NCBI GenBank assembly: GCA_026120185.1 | Contig: JANUWF010001281.1 | Coordinates: 3,452,501 to 3,516,500, forward strand | DNA length: 64,000 nt | From: Voacanga thouarsii | Lineage: Eukaryota; Streptophyta; Magnoliopsida; Gentianales; Apocynaceae | Direction: 5' to 3' | Part shown: piece after piece, positions 1 through 11,935 of the stretch | Position numbering within the stretch: the first letter of the stretch is position 1 | How the letters are laid out: every line of letters starts with the position of its first letter | Position numbers and translations under genes: made by a program | Notes under the pieces: generated by a model | The model's input: only the letters and a program-made list of their open reading frames with translations | Database searches by the model: none | Told to the model about the DNA's origin: nothing

Positions 1-93
1 TTGATTTTTCCTGACCAGGGATGGACTCAAAAGGTTCCATGGTCTGCATAATTGGTTCCAAAAAGTTTTAGGATAAGAATTTACAATGGCCTT

Positions 94-131
<38 letters not shown>

Positions 132-2260
132 GGCCCCTCATTTGTAATGCTACATTATTAAAAAGCATTTTTGCCATGAAACTACTACATTGAATATGTT
201 AATATGGATTTAAAGCTAGGAATTGAAGTATCTCATTCACTCTAGCAGGCCTTTCTGATGCAAACTGGTATGAATTCTTGTTGTCCTTCACTATTTCAAG
301 AGCACAAACCTATGTCTTTTATACGCAGAATGTGCAAAAATTTTGAAGACAGAGGAGGCAAAATTATGTAAATTTGCTAAGCTAAGAAGCTACCAAATGA
401 AGTGTTAGGAATGTAATTCATTGAGCTTCTGACATGGCCAGTTATGATCAAAGTATTCATTAGGTACACAAGAGAAAAGAATCTCACTCAGAGAGTATTT
501 TGAGTTGAACTCAAGGCTGTCCAAGACCCTAGGTCCGAATTTTACATGTAAATTTTTAATCTAGCCTTACTAAAAAAACATGAATCCATAAATAGTACTC
601 CTACTACTTTGTTTTCATCCCAAGAGTTTGATTCTAGTTGAGCTGAAAAATGCAAAAGGCAGATCACACAAATTGACTCATGCGGATATTGAACTTTAAC
701 ATCAACTATGGTTACATTCTAGAGATTGAGAGCTACAATTTTCCATAGAGTAGATTGGTGGCAGGTTTTTAGTATAAGATGGCTAAGATATATAGATGGG
801 CAAATAGACTAACTCATAAAATTTTAATAGCAATCTCAACTAGTACATAAAGTATAGCAAAACCAAAACTATTGACTTGTATAGCAGATCCAAATCCGTG
901 AAAATTCAATTATGTAACTACTAAAAGAACTAATAGTTAACTAAGACTAAAATGAAGCAAAGGGTAGAAACAAAAAATTCCCATTAGTTAAAATTTGCAT
1001 TATTCTAAGTAACTGTTACATCAGATATAATAGAAATTTAGAGGAACCATACATTTCAACTTAACGAAATATTGATCCAATTGGAAAATGTATAAAAATC
1101 AAAATAAATTCACAAATACAAAAAAAAAAAAAAAAGAAGTTCCAATTTCAATAAACAACCAACAGGTTCATTTAATTTAGCACTAGCATCAGAATTAACA
1201 AACATTCTAAATTCTGATGGGTTCTGCCTAAGAAAAATAAATAAAGGAAATAGCCTACTGTTCACTTTCACATTCCTCAACAAAGCATACTAAACCTGAT
1301 CCAAAAATCCAAGAAAATCTTTCTATTCATTTGCATTCAATGAATTGTGCATTCATGGATAGAAAGCAATCAATTCACAAAACCACACAGACCCCTGAAA
1401 ATAAATTTATAAAGATGTATGCACTTATACCAAACAAATTACTATCCATTTAATTCATAGAATCCACCAATAGTTATTTTAAGATAAACTAAAATTTTGA
1501 TTATGCAAAAAAAAAAAAAAAAAAAGAGCTTTGTTTAAAGGCTCTGACTAATTCCCACAACATATTAGCAAAAATTTTAAAAAGTTTTCAACTTACCAAT
1601 TATCTCTATCATTTTTTTCTGATGCTATTAGTTAGCCTATCAACAAGTGGGTTCGACTCCTATAACCCCCATCTAGAAAAATAGAAAGAGTAGTGTTCCT
1701 CACTTCATCAAGTAGTCATCTACCTGATGCAGTACTATAGGGTGGAGGCTTCCTAATCGGCTAGGTGAAGACAAGGTCAATGCCACTCAATTACTGGACT
1801 CCGAGGCTAACCTCCTACTCACAATCAGGGGGTTCAACTAGGACAGTGATAATGGTGGTGATTTAATGGAAGACAGCTAAACTGCTTCACACAGCAATTG
1901 ACTTTACCTAGGTTGAAGAAGAAACATAGATGACTTGGAGGTGAAGAAGAAACACGGTGCTCGAGGGGGTTTCGATATGAAGAAGAAAATATAGACTGAA
2001 GTGGATTTCCCTCAGCTTAACTCGCATTTTTTTAGGAAGAGTCCTAAAATGTGCACCTTTTTCTTAGTTACAAATACCAAGTGTTAGGAAAGATATGGTA
2101 TCCTTTCATGACACAACAATTTGTCATACCAAAATATCATTTTAAACCAACTTAATAAAATTACGTCGTTTTGATTTTATTATAGTGATATAAATAAACC
2201 TAACGTCATTATAAATACTATATTATGACACATTTTTAAAAGCAATATTAAAAAAGTGTG
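1..2260. other. Gene-free AT-rich stretch
   Basis: I see no convincing coding exon here. The stretch holds a TG microsatellite near its start and A-runs near 1119-1135 and 1507-1524. A weak polymerase III B-box-like string, GGTTCGACTCC, lies near 1650, but no tRNA fold goes with it. Low-complexity AT-rich DNA makes up the rest. Confidence 0.5.
96..128. repeat. (TG)16 microsatellite
   Basis: About sixteen uninterrupted TG dinucleotides, read directly. Likely length-polymorphic. Confidence 0.95.
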
Positions 2261-2272
2261 AGTAAAAACTAC

Positions 2273-2285
2273 TTTTCTTGTAGTG
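2273..2285. other. Candidate CACTA-type right terminus
   Basis: The string TTTTCTTGTAGTG is the reverse complement of the classic CACTACAAGAAAA start of plant En/Spm elements. I found no matching left end, so this may be a truncated element or chance. Confidence 0.3.
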
Positions 2286-2659
2286 TCGCTATGACAAATC
2301 ATAAGAGTTGCATTACTTCTATCAAATTTTTGAACATACAATTCCTATAATCGCATAAAATGGTTTCATTTCCCATGATCAAATCAAAGGAGATATTTGG
2401 TTACACTGTACCTCAAATTAAGTTGCATTAGGAAGTAGTGACAATATATTGAGGACCAAACATGTGAATCTATCGTATATAATATTTTCATTGAAATATA
2501 TTGTGCTAAGATATTGGCATTTAACTATTTACATGTCTATTGGCATATCCTCACCTGTGATGCAAGTTCTGAATATTTTTAAAAGAAAGAAATCTTAGAC
2601 TATTAATTATTTGGCAATGTCTTTCTTTATATTTAAAGCTTTCATGTATTCTCTTCTTT

Positions 2660-4200
2660 GGAGCTAGTAATAGCAAACAGGCTGGCCCTATGCGTTTATG
2701 CCAGGCCAATCCAGTTTTGGACCAACCCTTAGGTTGTGTGGGCCTACCCAAAGGGACTAGCCTGTCTGTGGTGGTCTGCAACTGTTATGGACTAGCCATT
2801 AGGACCACAGGGACCATAGTCCTAGTGGGTTGGTCCATGCGGCCCTTCCTTATCCCCCTCCCCCTCCTTTTTTCTCCTAGTGTTTTTAAAAATTTTCAAT
2901 TATTTTTTATAATACAAATAACATGATTAATTAATTAATATAATAAAAATTATACAAGAAGGGGACTCGATACCTAAACATCTATAAATTTAGTACAATA
3001 ATTAAAATTTAAATATAAAAATATTCTAAAATATTAATAAAATCAAACAATTACATAAGAGAATTAAAGACTATACTTTAATATATTTAAAATACTAACT
3101 ACTTAACTCACCCTATTTTTATCTAAATCTTCATTAACAATCCACAAATTGGCCATCTTATCCCTGACTTCGAACTAACTTGTGTTGCACATTAATATCT
3201 CTAAAGTATAAGGAACCAATCAAGCTTGTCTTTCATCAATTATTCAATTACTCTAACTAAAGACACATTTCAATAGCACTGTAAAGACAAGAGGTGTCAA
3301 AAAATCATGTACTATTTTTTATAAAATTAGATATTCCTTTACATGCTCCTTCTGCCAACCACAAATGTCAAAGGATTAAATCTGATTTTCTACCAGCGAT
3401 TACATTTCATAGATTATCATCCCATTATAATTCACAGTTGTTTTTCTTTAACGCTTCATATATAATGCCCCATGGATTAAAAGAAGAGGGTGATGATGAA
3501 ATCGAAGAGATAGATTTTCGTGGTGGTAGACTACTAGATGATGAACCTTCTCCATTTGTAGTATTAATTTGACTAGAACTAAAGATTCAAACTCACACAA
3601 GTTATATATATATATATATCAGATAAAGCTTTATCTGTTTTTTCTTTAATACTTTTTATCTTAAGTTGCCTAACTACTAAATTTTCATCTAAGTCCAATT
3701 TTTCATAAAGAAACTCAACAATACTATGAAATCTAGTGGTTTTCACTTGAAAAACTAATATAATACCATATAATACAAAATAAGCATATCTTCATAATAT
3801 TTCTTATATTTCAAAAACACACTTTGCATAAAAGGACCATATTCACCATACCCATAATGCTCTTTAAAAATATGTGCTACTTTAACAAGTGTAAGAATGA
3901 TATAATCAGTAATAGAATAGTAAGATCCCGACAAATTTTTTGTTGCTTATTTAAAAGTAATTAAAAATAATGAAATCACAATAGAATTTTTTAAATGAGC
4001 ATCATTGAGTTCATGTTGAAAATTGTTATTATTACAAAATTCAATAAGTTGACTTTTGAAAAATAAAACACTTTCAAGCATTTCAAACGTTGGATTCTAT
4101 ATAGTCTTAATATCTAATCTAAATTTTTTTGAAAGAAAGACTTTGTTTTCGATATAACGCTTTAAAATTTTGAGTTCTAATTGAAGAAGAAAATAACATT
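2660..4200 (-). pseudogene. Decayed hAT-superfamily transposase and its 3' end
   Basis: Read on the minus strand with frameshifts, bases about 3390-3200 give YLIL, then KIVHDFL, then VFTVLLKCVFS and RVI. This follows the hAT C-terminal dimerisation block of plant Ac/RICESLEEPER-type transposases (family pattern YPILSxxARDxLxIPVSTVASExAFS..GRVI). It is followed by a remnant, TLEILMCNTS, matching the usual EALMC-x-x-SW segment. Stops and shifts are frequent, so the gene is dead. Past the coding part, the minus strand enters a GC-richer tail ending near 2664 with GGGCCAGCCTGTTTG, which resembles hAT 3' ends. The 5' half and left terminus were not found. The 92-aa plus-strand frame at 3294-3572 is an antisense shadow of this gene. 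Confidence 0.55.
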
Positions 4201-4539
4201 TCTAATTATATTAATAAGCTAGTCAATATAATTATATCCTTCATAAATGCACAAACTAAGTATAAAAAACTTGATGTGAAATTTGCAAGTGCACAAATTT
4301 CAAACAAGTAATAAAGCAGTGAGTACAAGTCGTTCCCAATGAGGATTGCCACCTAACTGTAAAATTCTTTCGCTTATAACCTAACTCAAACCAAAATAAA
4401 GATAATTTTAATTTAAGAATTAATTACTAATTAAAATAAAAAAAATAAAAATCAACAAAATAAATTATATTAATTAAATCAATGGCAAAGAATACACCAA
4501 GACACTGGCATATAAGACAGTAAAGAAATGACACACCGA

Positions 4540-5076
4540 GAACCATCATATATATTTGAATTGTTTATAGTGCACAAGAAATCGTTTTACAAAATTAAAT
4601 TTATATACGACACATCGAGATTGTCATATATATTGGCTAAACTAAAGCATCTTATATAAATTATAAACGACACTCAGATGACTGTTGTTTTTATTAGGCC
4701 TATATAACAATATATATGAAGGCCCACAAACCGCAGTATAAGAATCTCGATATATAAACGACGGTCCCTAAACCCTCATCATTAGTCACATTTTAAACGG
4801 TAGCTTCAAAACTGTCGTTTATTCTGTCTCATTTGAATGGACTATATACAATGGGTTTTTTTTGTTGTTTTTACTACGACAAAAAGAAATCCATCATTTA
4901 AACCATCGTAAATATTATATACAACGGTTGTTGGGCCGTCGTATAATATAAACGACGTCGATATTTGTGACAGATCAAAAACCATTGTAGGACCATCGTT
5001 TATGATATATACGACGGCTCGTTCACTAGCTACGGCAGTTTTCAAGCCACTTCAAATAGCCTAATTTTTTGTAGTG
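4540..5076. mobile_element. CACTA-like element end with ACGACG subterminal motifs
   Basis: The segment ends in TTTTTTGTAGTG (5065-5076), the form of a CACTA right terminus. Upstream it is packed with short motifs in both orientations: AAACGACGG, ATACGACGG, GCCGTCGT, TAAACGAC. Such subterminal arrays are transposase-binding sites in known En/Spm elements. No left CACTA end and no coding capacity are visible, so it is probably a truncated non-autonomous element. Confidence 0.45.
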
Positions 5077-5089
5077 GCCCTAGTATTCA

Positions 5090-5961
5090 CTCGTGTTAGA
5101 GTTAGAGAGACTTTCAGTAGATTAACTATCTTCAAAAGTTATCTTTTTTTCAAATGGCATGATAGCATTAGGTGTGGAGTCGAGTCCTTAACTAATAACA
5201 TGGTCTCCAAAGGAAGCATACGGAGGGAAGTGAGACACCCTGACATGTCTAGTGTGAGAAGTCGGGAAGCCTCTCTAGGCAGAGTACACCTACCTGATGG
5301 TTTGGAAACGCAAATGCATTGCCCTTAAAGAACATAGATTATGTAAATATGAATTTGGAAATTTGAAATTATGGATAAAAGCTCAACATATAATAATTGT
5401 TACATTCTAGAATTGTGTTGTGAATAATTCACTCGACTAAATTGTTTTGGGCAAATTGAATAAATTATGTTTGCTAGACTTTTCCCTATAAATAATATTT
5501 ATTTGTAAATGTATCAAGGCATTTGAAAATTTATGATTGTATCCGTTCGAAATATTATTGCTCATGCATCGTGATATTTATTTTATAAACAACGATACAA
5601 ACACACTACGGACTTACTGAGATTATTTATAATCTCAGACAATTTTTTACTAATCATACTTTTTGGGATAAGTTATGTCGGAAGATTGAGAGATGTTTAG
5701 TGTTATCTTCTCTATATTGAACAAAAGTCCTAAAAACAATTATGCTATCTTTTAGTTTACGGACGATTAGAACTTTGTATTTTGGATTTAAAGTTTGTTG
5801 GGCTATAATAGACTAATATTTCAAAGTTTAATTTTAGTTCCAGAATTTATTAGATTTGTCTATTAAATTATTTCTGTACCACATTATAAGGACCCCTAGT
5901 CCAAAGAACGGGGTGATATTTCTAACTCAAAAAGGATTACGTATGTAGTGTAGTGTTACAA
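5090..5961 (+). mobile_element. LTR-retrotransposon 5' LTR (3' part)
   Basis: The segment ends in TGTTACA, a usual LTR 3' end, and the tRNA primer-binding site starts two bases later. The left boundary could not be fixed because CACTA-like sequence lies just upstream. No gag or pol domain was recognised downstream, so this is a truncated or badly decayed element, most likely Ty3/gypsy. Confidence 0.5.
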
Positions 5962-5962
5962 T

Positions 5963-5974
5963 TGGTATCAGAGC
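5963..5974 (+). other. Primer-binding site for initiator-Met tRNA
   Basis: TGGTATCAGAGC is the exact complement of the 3' end of plant initiator methionine tRNA and is the usual minus-strand primer site of copia and many gypsy elements. Its position two bases after a TGTTACA end fits. Confidence 0.8.
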
Positions 5975-8900
5975 CTAAGTTTAAATTAAAACTTAGGTTT
6001 GGATTAGACTTAGGTCTGGATTAGCCTAAGTTTAGATTGAGTCTAGAATTGAATATTAAATGTGGATTTTGGATTTAGAATATTCTTAACTTTGTTGATT
6101 TTTTGCTAAGTTTCTTGGACTAAATTGATGGTGGTTGTTGTAGGATAGCTGGATCTACGATGACTTTGATCACAATATCTTGTTGAGCAACAATGAGTTA
6201 GTGGATATAAGAGGTAATTTTACACCTTACACTTGTTACATTCATATATTCCTAGTAAGCATTGTCAACTAGTGCATCCACAACATAATGTGTCTTAAAT
6301 TTACACACTGCCTACCAATTGCTATTTGATTTTTTGCATCTCGGATAAAAGGTGTAGTACACTTGATTAGCCTGAGAGGCCAAAATAAAAGGATCGTAAC
6401 TTGGATTACTCCTATCATAGTTGATTTCAATAAGCTTATATTAAGAATGCATCTTACCCCCCTGAGTAGGTGTTGGATCGAACCATTTATAGAAGAATAA
6501 AATGGTTTTTGGATTTAGAGTTGCAAGAAATTGTACTTTAATGATTTCTTTCAACAAACTGTAATATTCACCATTCAAGACACTAGTATCACTTGCTTTC
6601 AAGAAACTCTATTATTCACTGTCTTTTTTCCCTCATAATTCTCTTCAGTGTGAAATCAAAATCCATTTACAACATAGCCATTGAATGAATGAACATGTTT
6701 AGAGGATCCCCAAGAAAGATTTTTCAAGTGCTGATTATCCACTCCATTCTATATGTCGGCCTAAGACTTAAGAAATAGAAATAAGAGTCTAGAACTTAAC
6801 ACCATGCATGATGGTGCTATGAAACATGTTCTGTTTTAGGTTGATAGCAATGGGAATGATTTTATTACTCAATTTTTGTAAAAAAATAGTGCTGAGTCTA
6901 AGTAAGTAATGCTCGCGGCAAGTGGATCCTTCTGGGGCAAACTACTAGATCATCTTTCTCAAGTAGTGATTTTATCCTAGAATCATCATCTTCACAATCA
7001 TGAGTCAAATCGCAGCAACATCTAGGATTGGTGATAGAAACTGAAGAGCTTGCTAACACTTTATGTAACAAAGGAGACTTTATGTCCGAGGGTAATGGCA
7101 ATCACATTGGGGTCGATGGTTGTATGGTGGTTGCAAACATAGAGGTTGTTGGGAGAACCAGGTGAAGGTGGTGGCAATGAGTTTCCCTTGATCAATAGGT
7201 TAATGCTAAGGATGCAATAAGTGAAATGAATAATATATGCTAGGAGTGGTAGATTGAAGTAAACCCAAAATAAGGAGAGAGCAAAACCAAATGGCAGCTA
7301 AATATAGGTGATAAGGGTGTTAAGTGCATGGGGCCAGACACCAGACCAATCAACCATCTTGAAAAATTAGTGGACTTCTCAACCGATCCAAAGGCATTGA
7401 AGTGGTTGGTTTGCTAGGGTACACCATACAACCCTCTTGTAGATCACAGGTTGACAATATTGTGTTTCATTGAGAAAAAACGTGACAATTGATCTAATAG
7501 ACTCTATCGAATTCTTCATTAAGCCCCCTTATCCCCGAAACATATATTATATACATCTAAGTATGATTTTTCATCTAGATTTACGACAATAATTTTTTGT
7601 TTTTAAATTGATATTTAATGTAATTTAGAGACAGACATTAAAATAGTGCAAACGTATATAGTATAATCACCTATTATCCTGGAAAAATGATCACCCATCA
7701 CTTATGAAAAATAACCACCCATCACTCATATGAATCCAGTCATGCAAGTATTGATTCTGTAGTCGTACCTTATAAAATTTATCTAAGGCAAAAAGGACAC
7801 TAAACAAAATTAATAAATTGCCTCAAATTAATTAAGTGACACATTGTCATATATAATAAATGCTTCTAGGAGAACAAAACCCTACAAATAAGCTAGTTTG
7901 AACTTTTGACTTATTAGTTGGGCGATTAATTCAACAAAACATACTATTACATTCATTTTAAGCTGTATATGAAGTTTCCCTTATCTGCCTAGTCTATAAA
8001 CTTAAACTTTTGTGACTAATAACGTATAAATGTTGATAAAAATTAAACACAAACATATAGATTATATTTTGATTAAAATTATTTATAACGACATTTACAA
8101 TTTAAGAAATTTCTTAAGCTCCCAATTTACTAAAATTGAACGTCACTTCTTAGATTCTATACTTTCTATTATAACATTACTCAATTTCTAGATATTCACA
8201 AGTTGCATTTTATTATTCTTAACTGCATTAAACTTAACAAGTTGTTACTTACCACCAAAAAATAAAATTATATAACAAGTTGCATTATACTACTACATTT
8301 TTCTCTTTTTATTCTATGAGATAAATATGCAAAAATAGAAATATATTATTTTTTCTTATCCCCTCTCCCCCCACCCAAAAAAATAAAAATGCAGTACCTA
8401 ATAGAAATGATACCTTACTAATTGCTAAACCCATTATCCAATGAGATACACCACCAAAAATTCTTTCGAAAACTATGAAACCTACTATCCTCCAGAACGG
8501 TGTAGAACATGTTTGGGAAGGTTTCTTTCTTGAAGGCAGATAATATTGTAGGAAGGACAATGCAGACAACTAATCAAACCATTCCAAATAGGCAAAATGG
8601 ATTAATTTGTGGAAATTCTCATCTTTTCTTTCCCATGAGGTGTGAATTCAGATATTCCTTTGACCTATGAAACTGAAAAGTTTTGGTTTTGATCTCAGTT
8701 TTCTCATCTTCTCCATATGAATTGTTTCATCATTTCAGAGAGAAGAATGAAACAGTGATGACAATAACTCTTTGCCCAAAAGAACTAGCCAGTCCACTTG
8801 CCGAGGCTAACACCAAACGAAGACAAGCTAAAAGTACTACCTAGCCCACGAGCATTGGCAATAACTTACACTAAACTTTTCTTCCTTTTCTGTTTTGGGA

Positions 8901-10610
8901 GAAGAGTAACATTGTAATGTGTGTTCTCAAATCTACTAGAAGTCACCCTAACATATTAGCTCCATGGCTTTTCCAAGAAATGCTTCAGACCCAAAAGAAA
9001 CGGATACTGCAAAAAAGAAAAAGGTAGAGGATCCTTCTTCCTAGCTTGTTGATGAGCTAAAACAAACAAAAACAGATCACTCTAATTACAGCCCAAATTC
9101 ATACTTCAAATTCCTATTCCATCAATTCCCAACTTGTATCCGATTTCGTTGGTTGTCTAATTCGATCACCAGGAACAAGGGAATTAAAAACTTCTCAAGG
9201 GAATGCAAACTTATGCTTATAAAATGTAGTTAAAGTGATAATGCAGAATAACACTTCTATAATAAGAACAAAATGTAAAACAATAGCAAGTTTTAAGGCT
9301 GTAAAAAGCCTATGATTCTTTAGAAAACTTAAGGAGAAATTTTTGCATTTGATGAATTGTGTGCAAATTGTGCTTTTTAGAAAGTTGATCAGTGTGCAAT
9401 TAGTGCTCTATAGCAGCTAGACATAGAAGTACTATCATAATAAACCATCAAAATTTTCAATCACAAAAGAAAACTTACCAAAGGAGTTGCAAATTCAGAT
9501 ATTGCAATTCATTCTTCTAAAATAAAGTCCTATTTAGAAGACTAGTTAATGAGTGAAAAAAATGGTGTCAAAATTTTCAAAAGTACCACGAACATACTCA
9601 ACAATAGAATTTTTAGTCAATAATCAAAATTTTTAGAATTACCATGAACACACACAGCTCTCTATTGCTAGGTAAATATTAATCCAAACATGAAAAAAAA
9701 ATATATGCAAAGAAAAACTAAAATGCCATATGACATAGTTGCACCCTAAGTACAACCATTTCAATGATCATTCAACATTTTGAACCTAACAATACAAATA
9801 TGAAGAATACTAAAACAAAAGCCTTCATTTCTTGTTGAAAGCAATTTATTACATCTGATGCCTTTGGAGCCTAATCTCATCGATTAGGCTACAACAAAGA
9901 GCACCATTCAAATCTCCGTTTTTAAGAAGTAATCATCAAGTTTTCACAAACCCAGCAAGGCATCCTATCTCAGCAGAACAATGCATTTCACTAAACCGAA
10001 GGATAATAAAGATCCAATTGCATACATGTAGAAGGTTACATGGGAAAGTAGAAAAATTGGCGTTTCAATGGCACCAGCCTTTCAACTACCAGACAAGTAG
10101 CAATTTAAACAATAACAGTCATGCATATTGAACATATATAAAGAAAATATGAAACTTTCTGGCTAATTATAGTTATAAAGAAGTTACTAATCCTAAATGT
10201 ATCAATTCGTACAAGAATCCACAAGTGATTGTCCAAAAGAATAATAGCTAATGTATTTGTAGAGCTCTACCCTTTCCAAAATTCAGTTCATACCTAAATT
10301 ATTGAAAACTATATGTGGCTTAGGTTACGAATATACATTATTTAATGCATACAGAAATGAAAAGTGGCACCAAGTAGCTTCTTTTTCTATGTTATTACAA
10401 AATAACAATAGAGTATTGAAAAGCAAAGAAGAATGGAACTTTTTCTTTCCCATCTCCCTTGCCAACTATTTACTCTCAGATTAAATAAAAATGAGCATAA
10501 AATTTGATGTTTTTGCAAAACCCAAGCCAACAACCGGAAGAACAAAGCTGCTACTACACTGGAACCTAGCTCAAATGCACCAAAATTTGGAGTGAAATTG
10601 GTTGTGATCT
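5975..10610. other. No recognisable gene
   Basis: The first few hundred bases are probably the decayed leader/gag region of the retrotransposon whose primer site precedes it. The rest is AT-rich DNA in which no frame showed a protein family. A perfect 9-bp hairpin is listed separately. Confidence 0.45.
9868..9890. repeat. Perfect 9-bp-stem hairpin
   Basis: AGCCTAATC pairs with GATTAGGCT across a 5-base loop (TCATC). No function is implied. Confidence 0.6.
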
Positions 10611-10612
10611 GA

Positions 10613-10740
10613 GGATAGGAAGGAAAAGAAGAAATGCTGAAAGGAGGACACGAATCAAGATAAGAAGGAGATTGAGGGATAGGAAGGAAAAGAAGAAATG
10701 CTGAAAGGAGGACACGAATCAAGATAAGAAGGAGATTGAG
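10613..10740. repeat. Tandem duplication of a 64-bp unit
   Basis: Two adjacent, essentially identical 64-bp copies (10613-10676 and 10677-10740) beginning GGATAGGAAGG and ending GGAGATTGAG. They are followed by a shorter repeat of GAAACAGAGATA. The near identity implies a recent duplication. A long minus-strand frame crosses it, but I cannot show that this frame is a gene. Confidence 0.85.
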
Positions 10741-10819
10741 AAACAGAGATAACAAGTAAGAAACTGAGAAACAGAGATAGCTAAGGGCCGCAATTGAAAT
10801 ATTTTGAAAAAAAAGGGAG

Positions 10820-10844
10820 ATTCTTAGGTGAATTCGGTCCACAG
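10820..10844 (+). repeat. Left copy of a 25-bp inverted-repeat motif
   Basis: The motif starts ATTCTTAGGTGAATTCGG and ends TCCACAG. Its inverse occurs at 16677-16701 with one mismatch. It may be one terminal inverted repeat of a 5.9-kb element. Confidence 0.5.
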
Positions 10845-10927
10845 CCCCTCCTGTAGCAGTATATTTGTTCAACGATTGTTGTATATCTTTTGAGTCTTGC
10901 TTCCTTAATCTTCTATTCATCTGTTAG

Positions 10928-11935
10928 AAGTTTTGATCCAGTGGAGATTTCTTCTTTTGTCGGAGGCATGTGCATAAGTTCACATATTCAACCTGTGGTA
11001 GAAAAATGTCTAGTAACGTCTTATAATTGTTGTGTTTTTTATGTTATTGAAGTAATATTTGAAGATGCAAGAGTGGAAGTTATAGTTTATGATACTGAAA
11101 ACATTATAAACTCTCTTCTATTGTGCATAAAATTGAGAGAGAAGAATCTAATTAATACTATGCTTTGTGCTACTAATTTAGCAAAATGTGCTATTGACAA
11201 ACTTCATGCAAATGAAATTGCAAAGTGGATCAACCACTTGTCTCCAGTAATTGGCTCGATAGCATGTAAGTGATCATTCTCATTATCCACTTTCACTATG
11301 TTTAAATTATACATATTGTAGTTTTGATAAACTTCTCTCCCCTTTTTTTCATATACTCGTAATTAAGAGAGTGACGGTATTTTGTTGCAAAAATTTTATG
11401 GATGGGGAACTTCCTAAAAAAAGGTCTAGAAGCACATTTTTTTATTTTGAGTAATGTGGCCTTCGAGATTGAGATTGCATAAATGGAACAAATATTTTTG
11501 GTTTGAAAATTAATGTTGTAGATAGCTAAATAAATGTAGAATAGTGTCATAATAATTTCTCCATGGTTAAGACTTTTGTTTGGTAGTTTCTGCATCCATT
11601 TTTCTTGCTCTTATGATAGTGTTTGATGCTCTCTTTATCTTACAGATAGCTAAGTCTGATTTTTTTTAATCTTATCTCTGTAGGCTTTCTTGATTCTAAG
11701 GCTAGTACAGCTTTGAAAGCTTCAAAAATTTTGGAAGTATTGGTCAAGCACCATATTGATGAAAAGTTCATTTTGAACATCAAGGAGCATGAGGAAGTTG
11801 AGAAGGCTACATTTAATGATGAGCTAAGAGCTACAAAATCTATATGTGCTATCTTTGACCACCTATTCACCATTAAAGATAGTATTCCTAACGAGCAAGC
11901 TTTGGTAGTCATTTCTGTTCTATTCCTAAGACTCG
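10928..11935 (+). pseudogene. Unassigned two-exon gene fragment
   Basis: Exon 1 (10928-11265) follows an acceptor TCTGTTAG and ends at a good donor (GCAT/GTAAGT). Exon 2 (11684-11935) follows TCTCTGTAG and ends at GTGAGT. The reading frame continues without a stop across the phase-1 intron, about 195 residues in all. The product would be helical, Leu/Lys/Glu-rich and without membrane segments; short pieces include YDTENIINSLLL and LKASKILEVLVKHHIDEK. It could be an ARM/HEAT-like helical-repeat protein, but that is a guess from composition and I recognise no family. No start-codon exon and no terminal exon were found, and it lies between the inverted motifs at 10820 and 16701, so it may be a captured fragment rather than a resident gene. 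Confidence 0.5.

Noticed and set aside
1640..1680. Possible tRNA gene (GGTTCGACTCC, B-box-like)
   Set aside because: No D-arm, anticodon arm or acceptor stem could be paired around it.
4262..4400. Possible LTR fragment (GTGAGTACAAGTCGTTCCCA, GAGGATTGCC)
   Set aside because: It resembles phrases seen in plant LTR elements, but I found no ends, primer site or partner copy.
10387..10920. 177-codon minus-strand frame with hydrophobic Leu/Ser-rich sequence
   Set aside because: It spans a 64-bp tandem duplication, shows no family signature and seems to stay open by chance of composition. I could not exclude a small exon in its last third.
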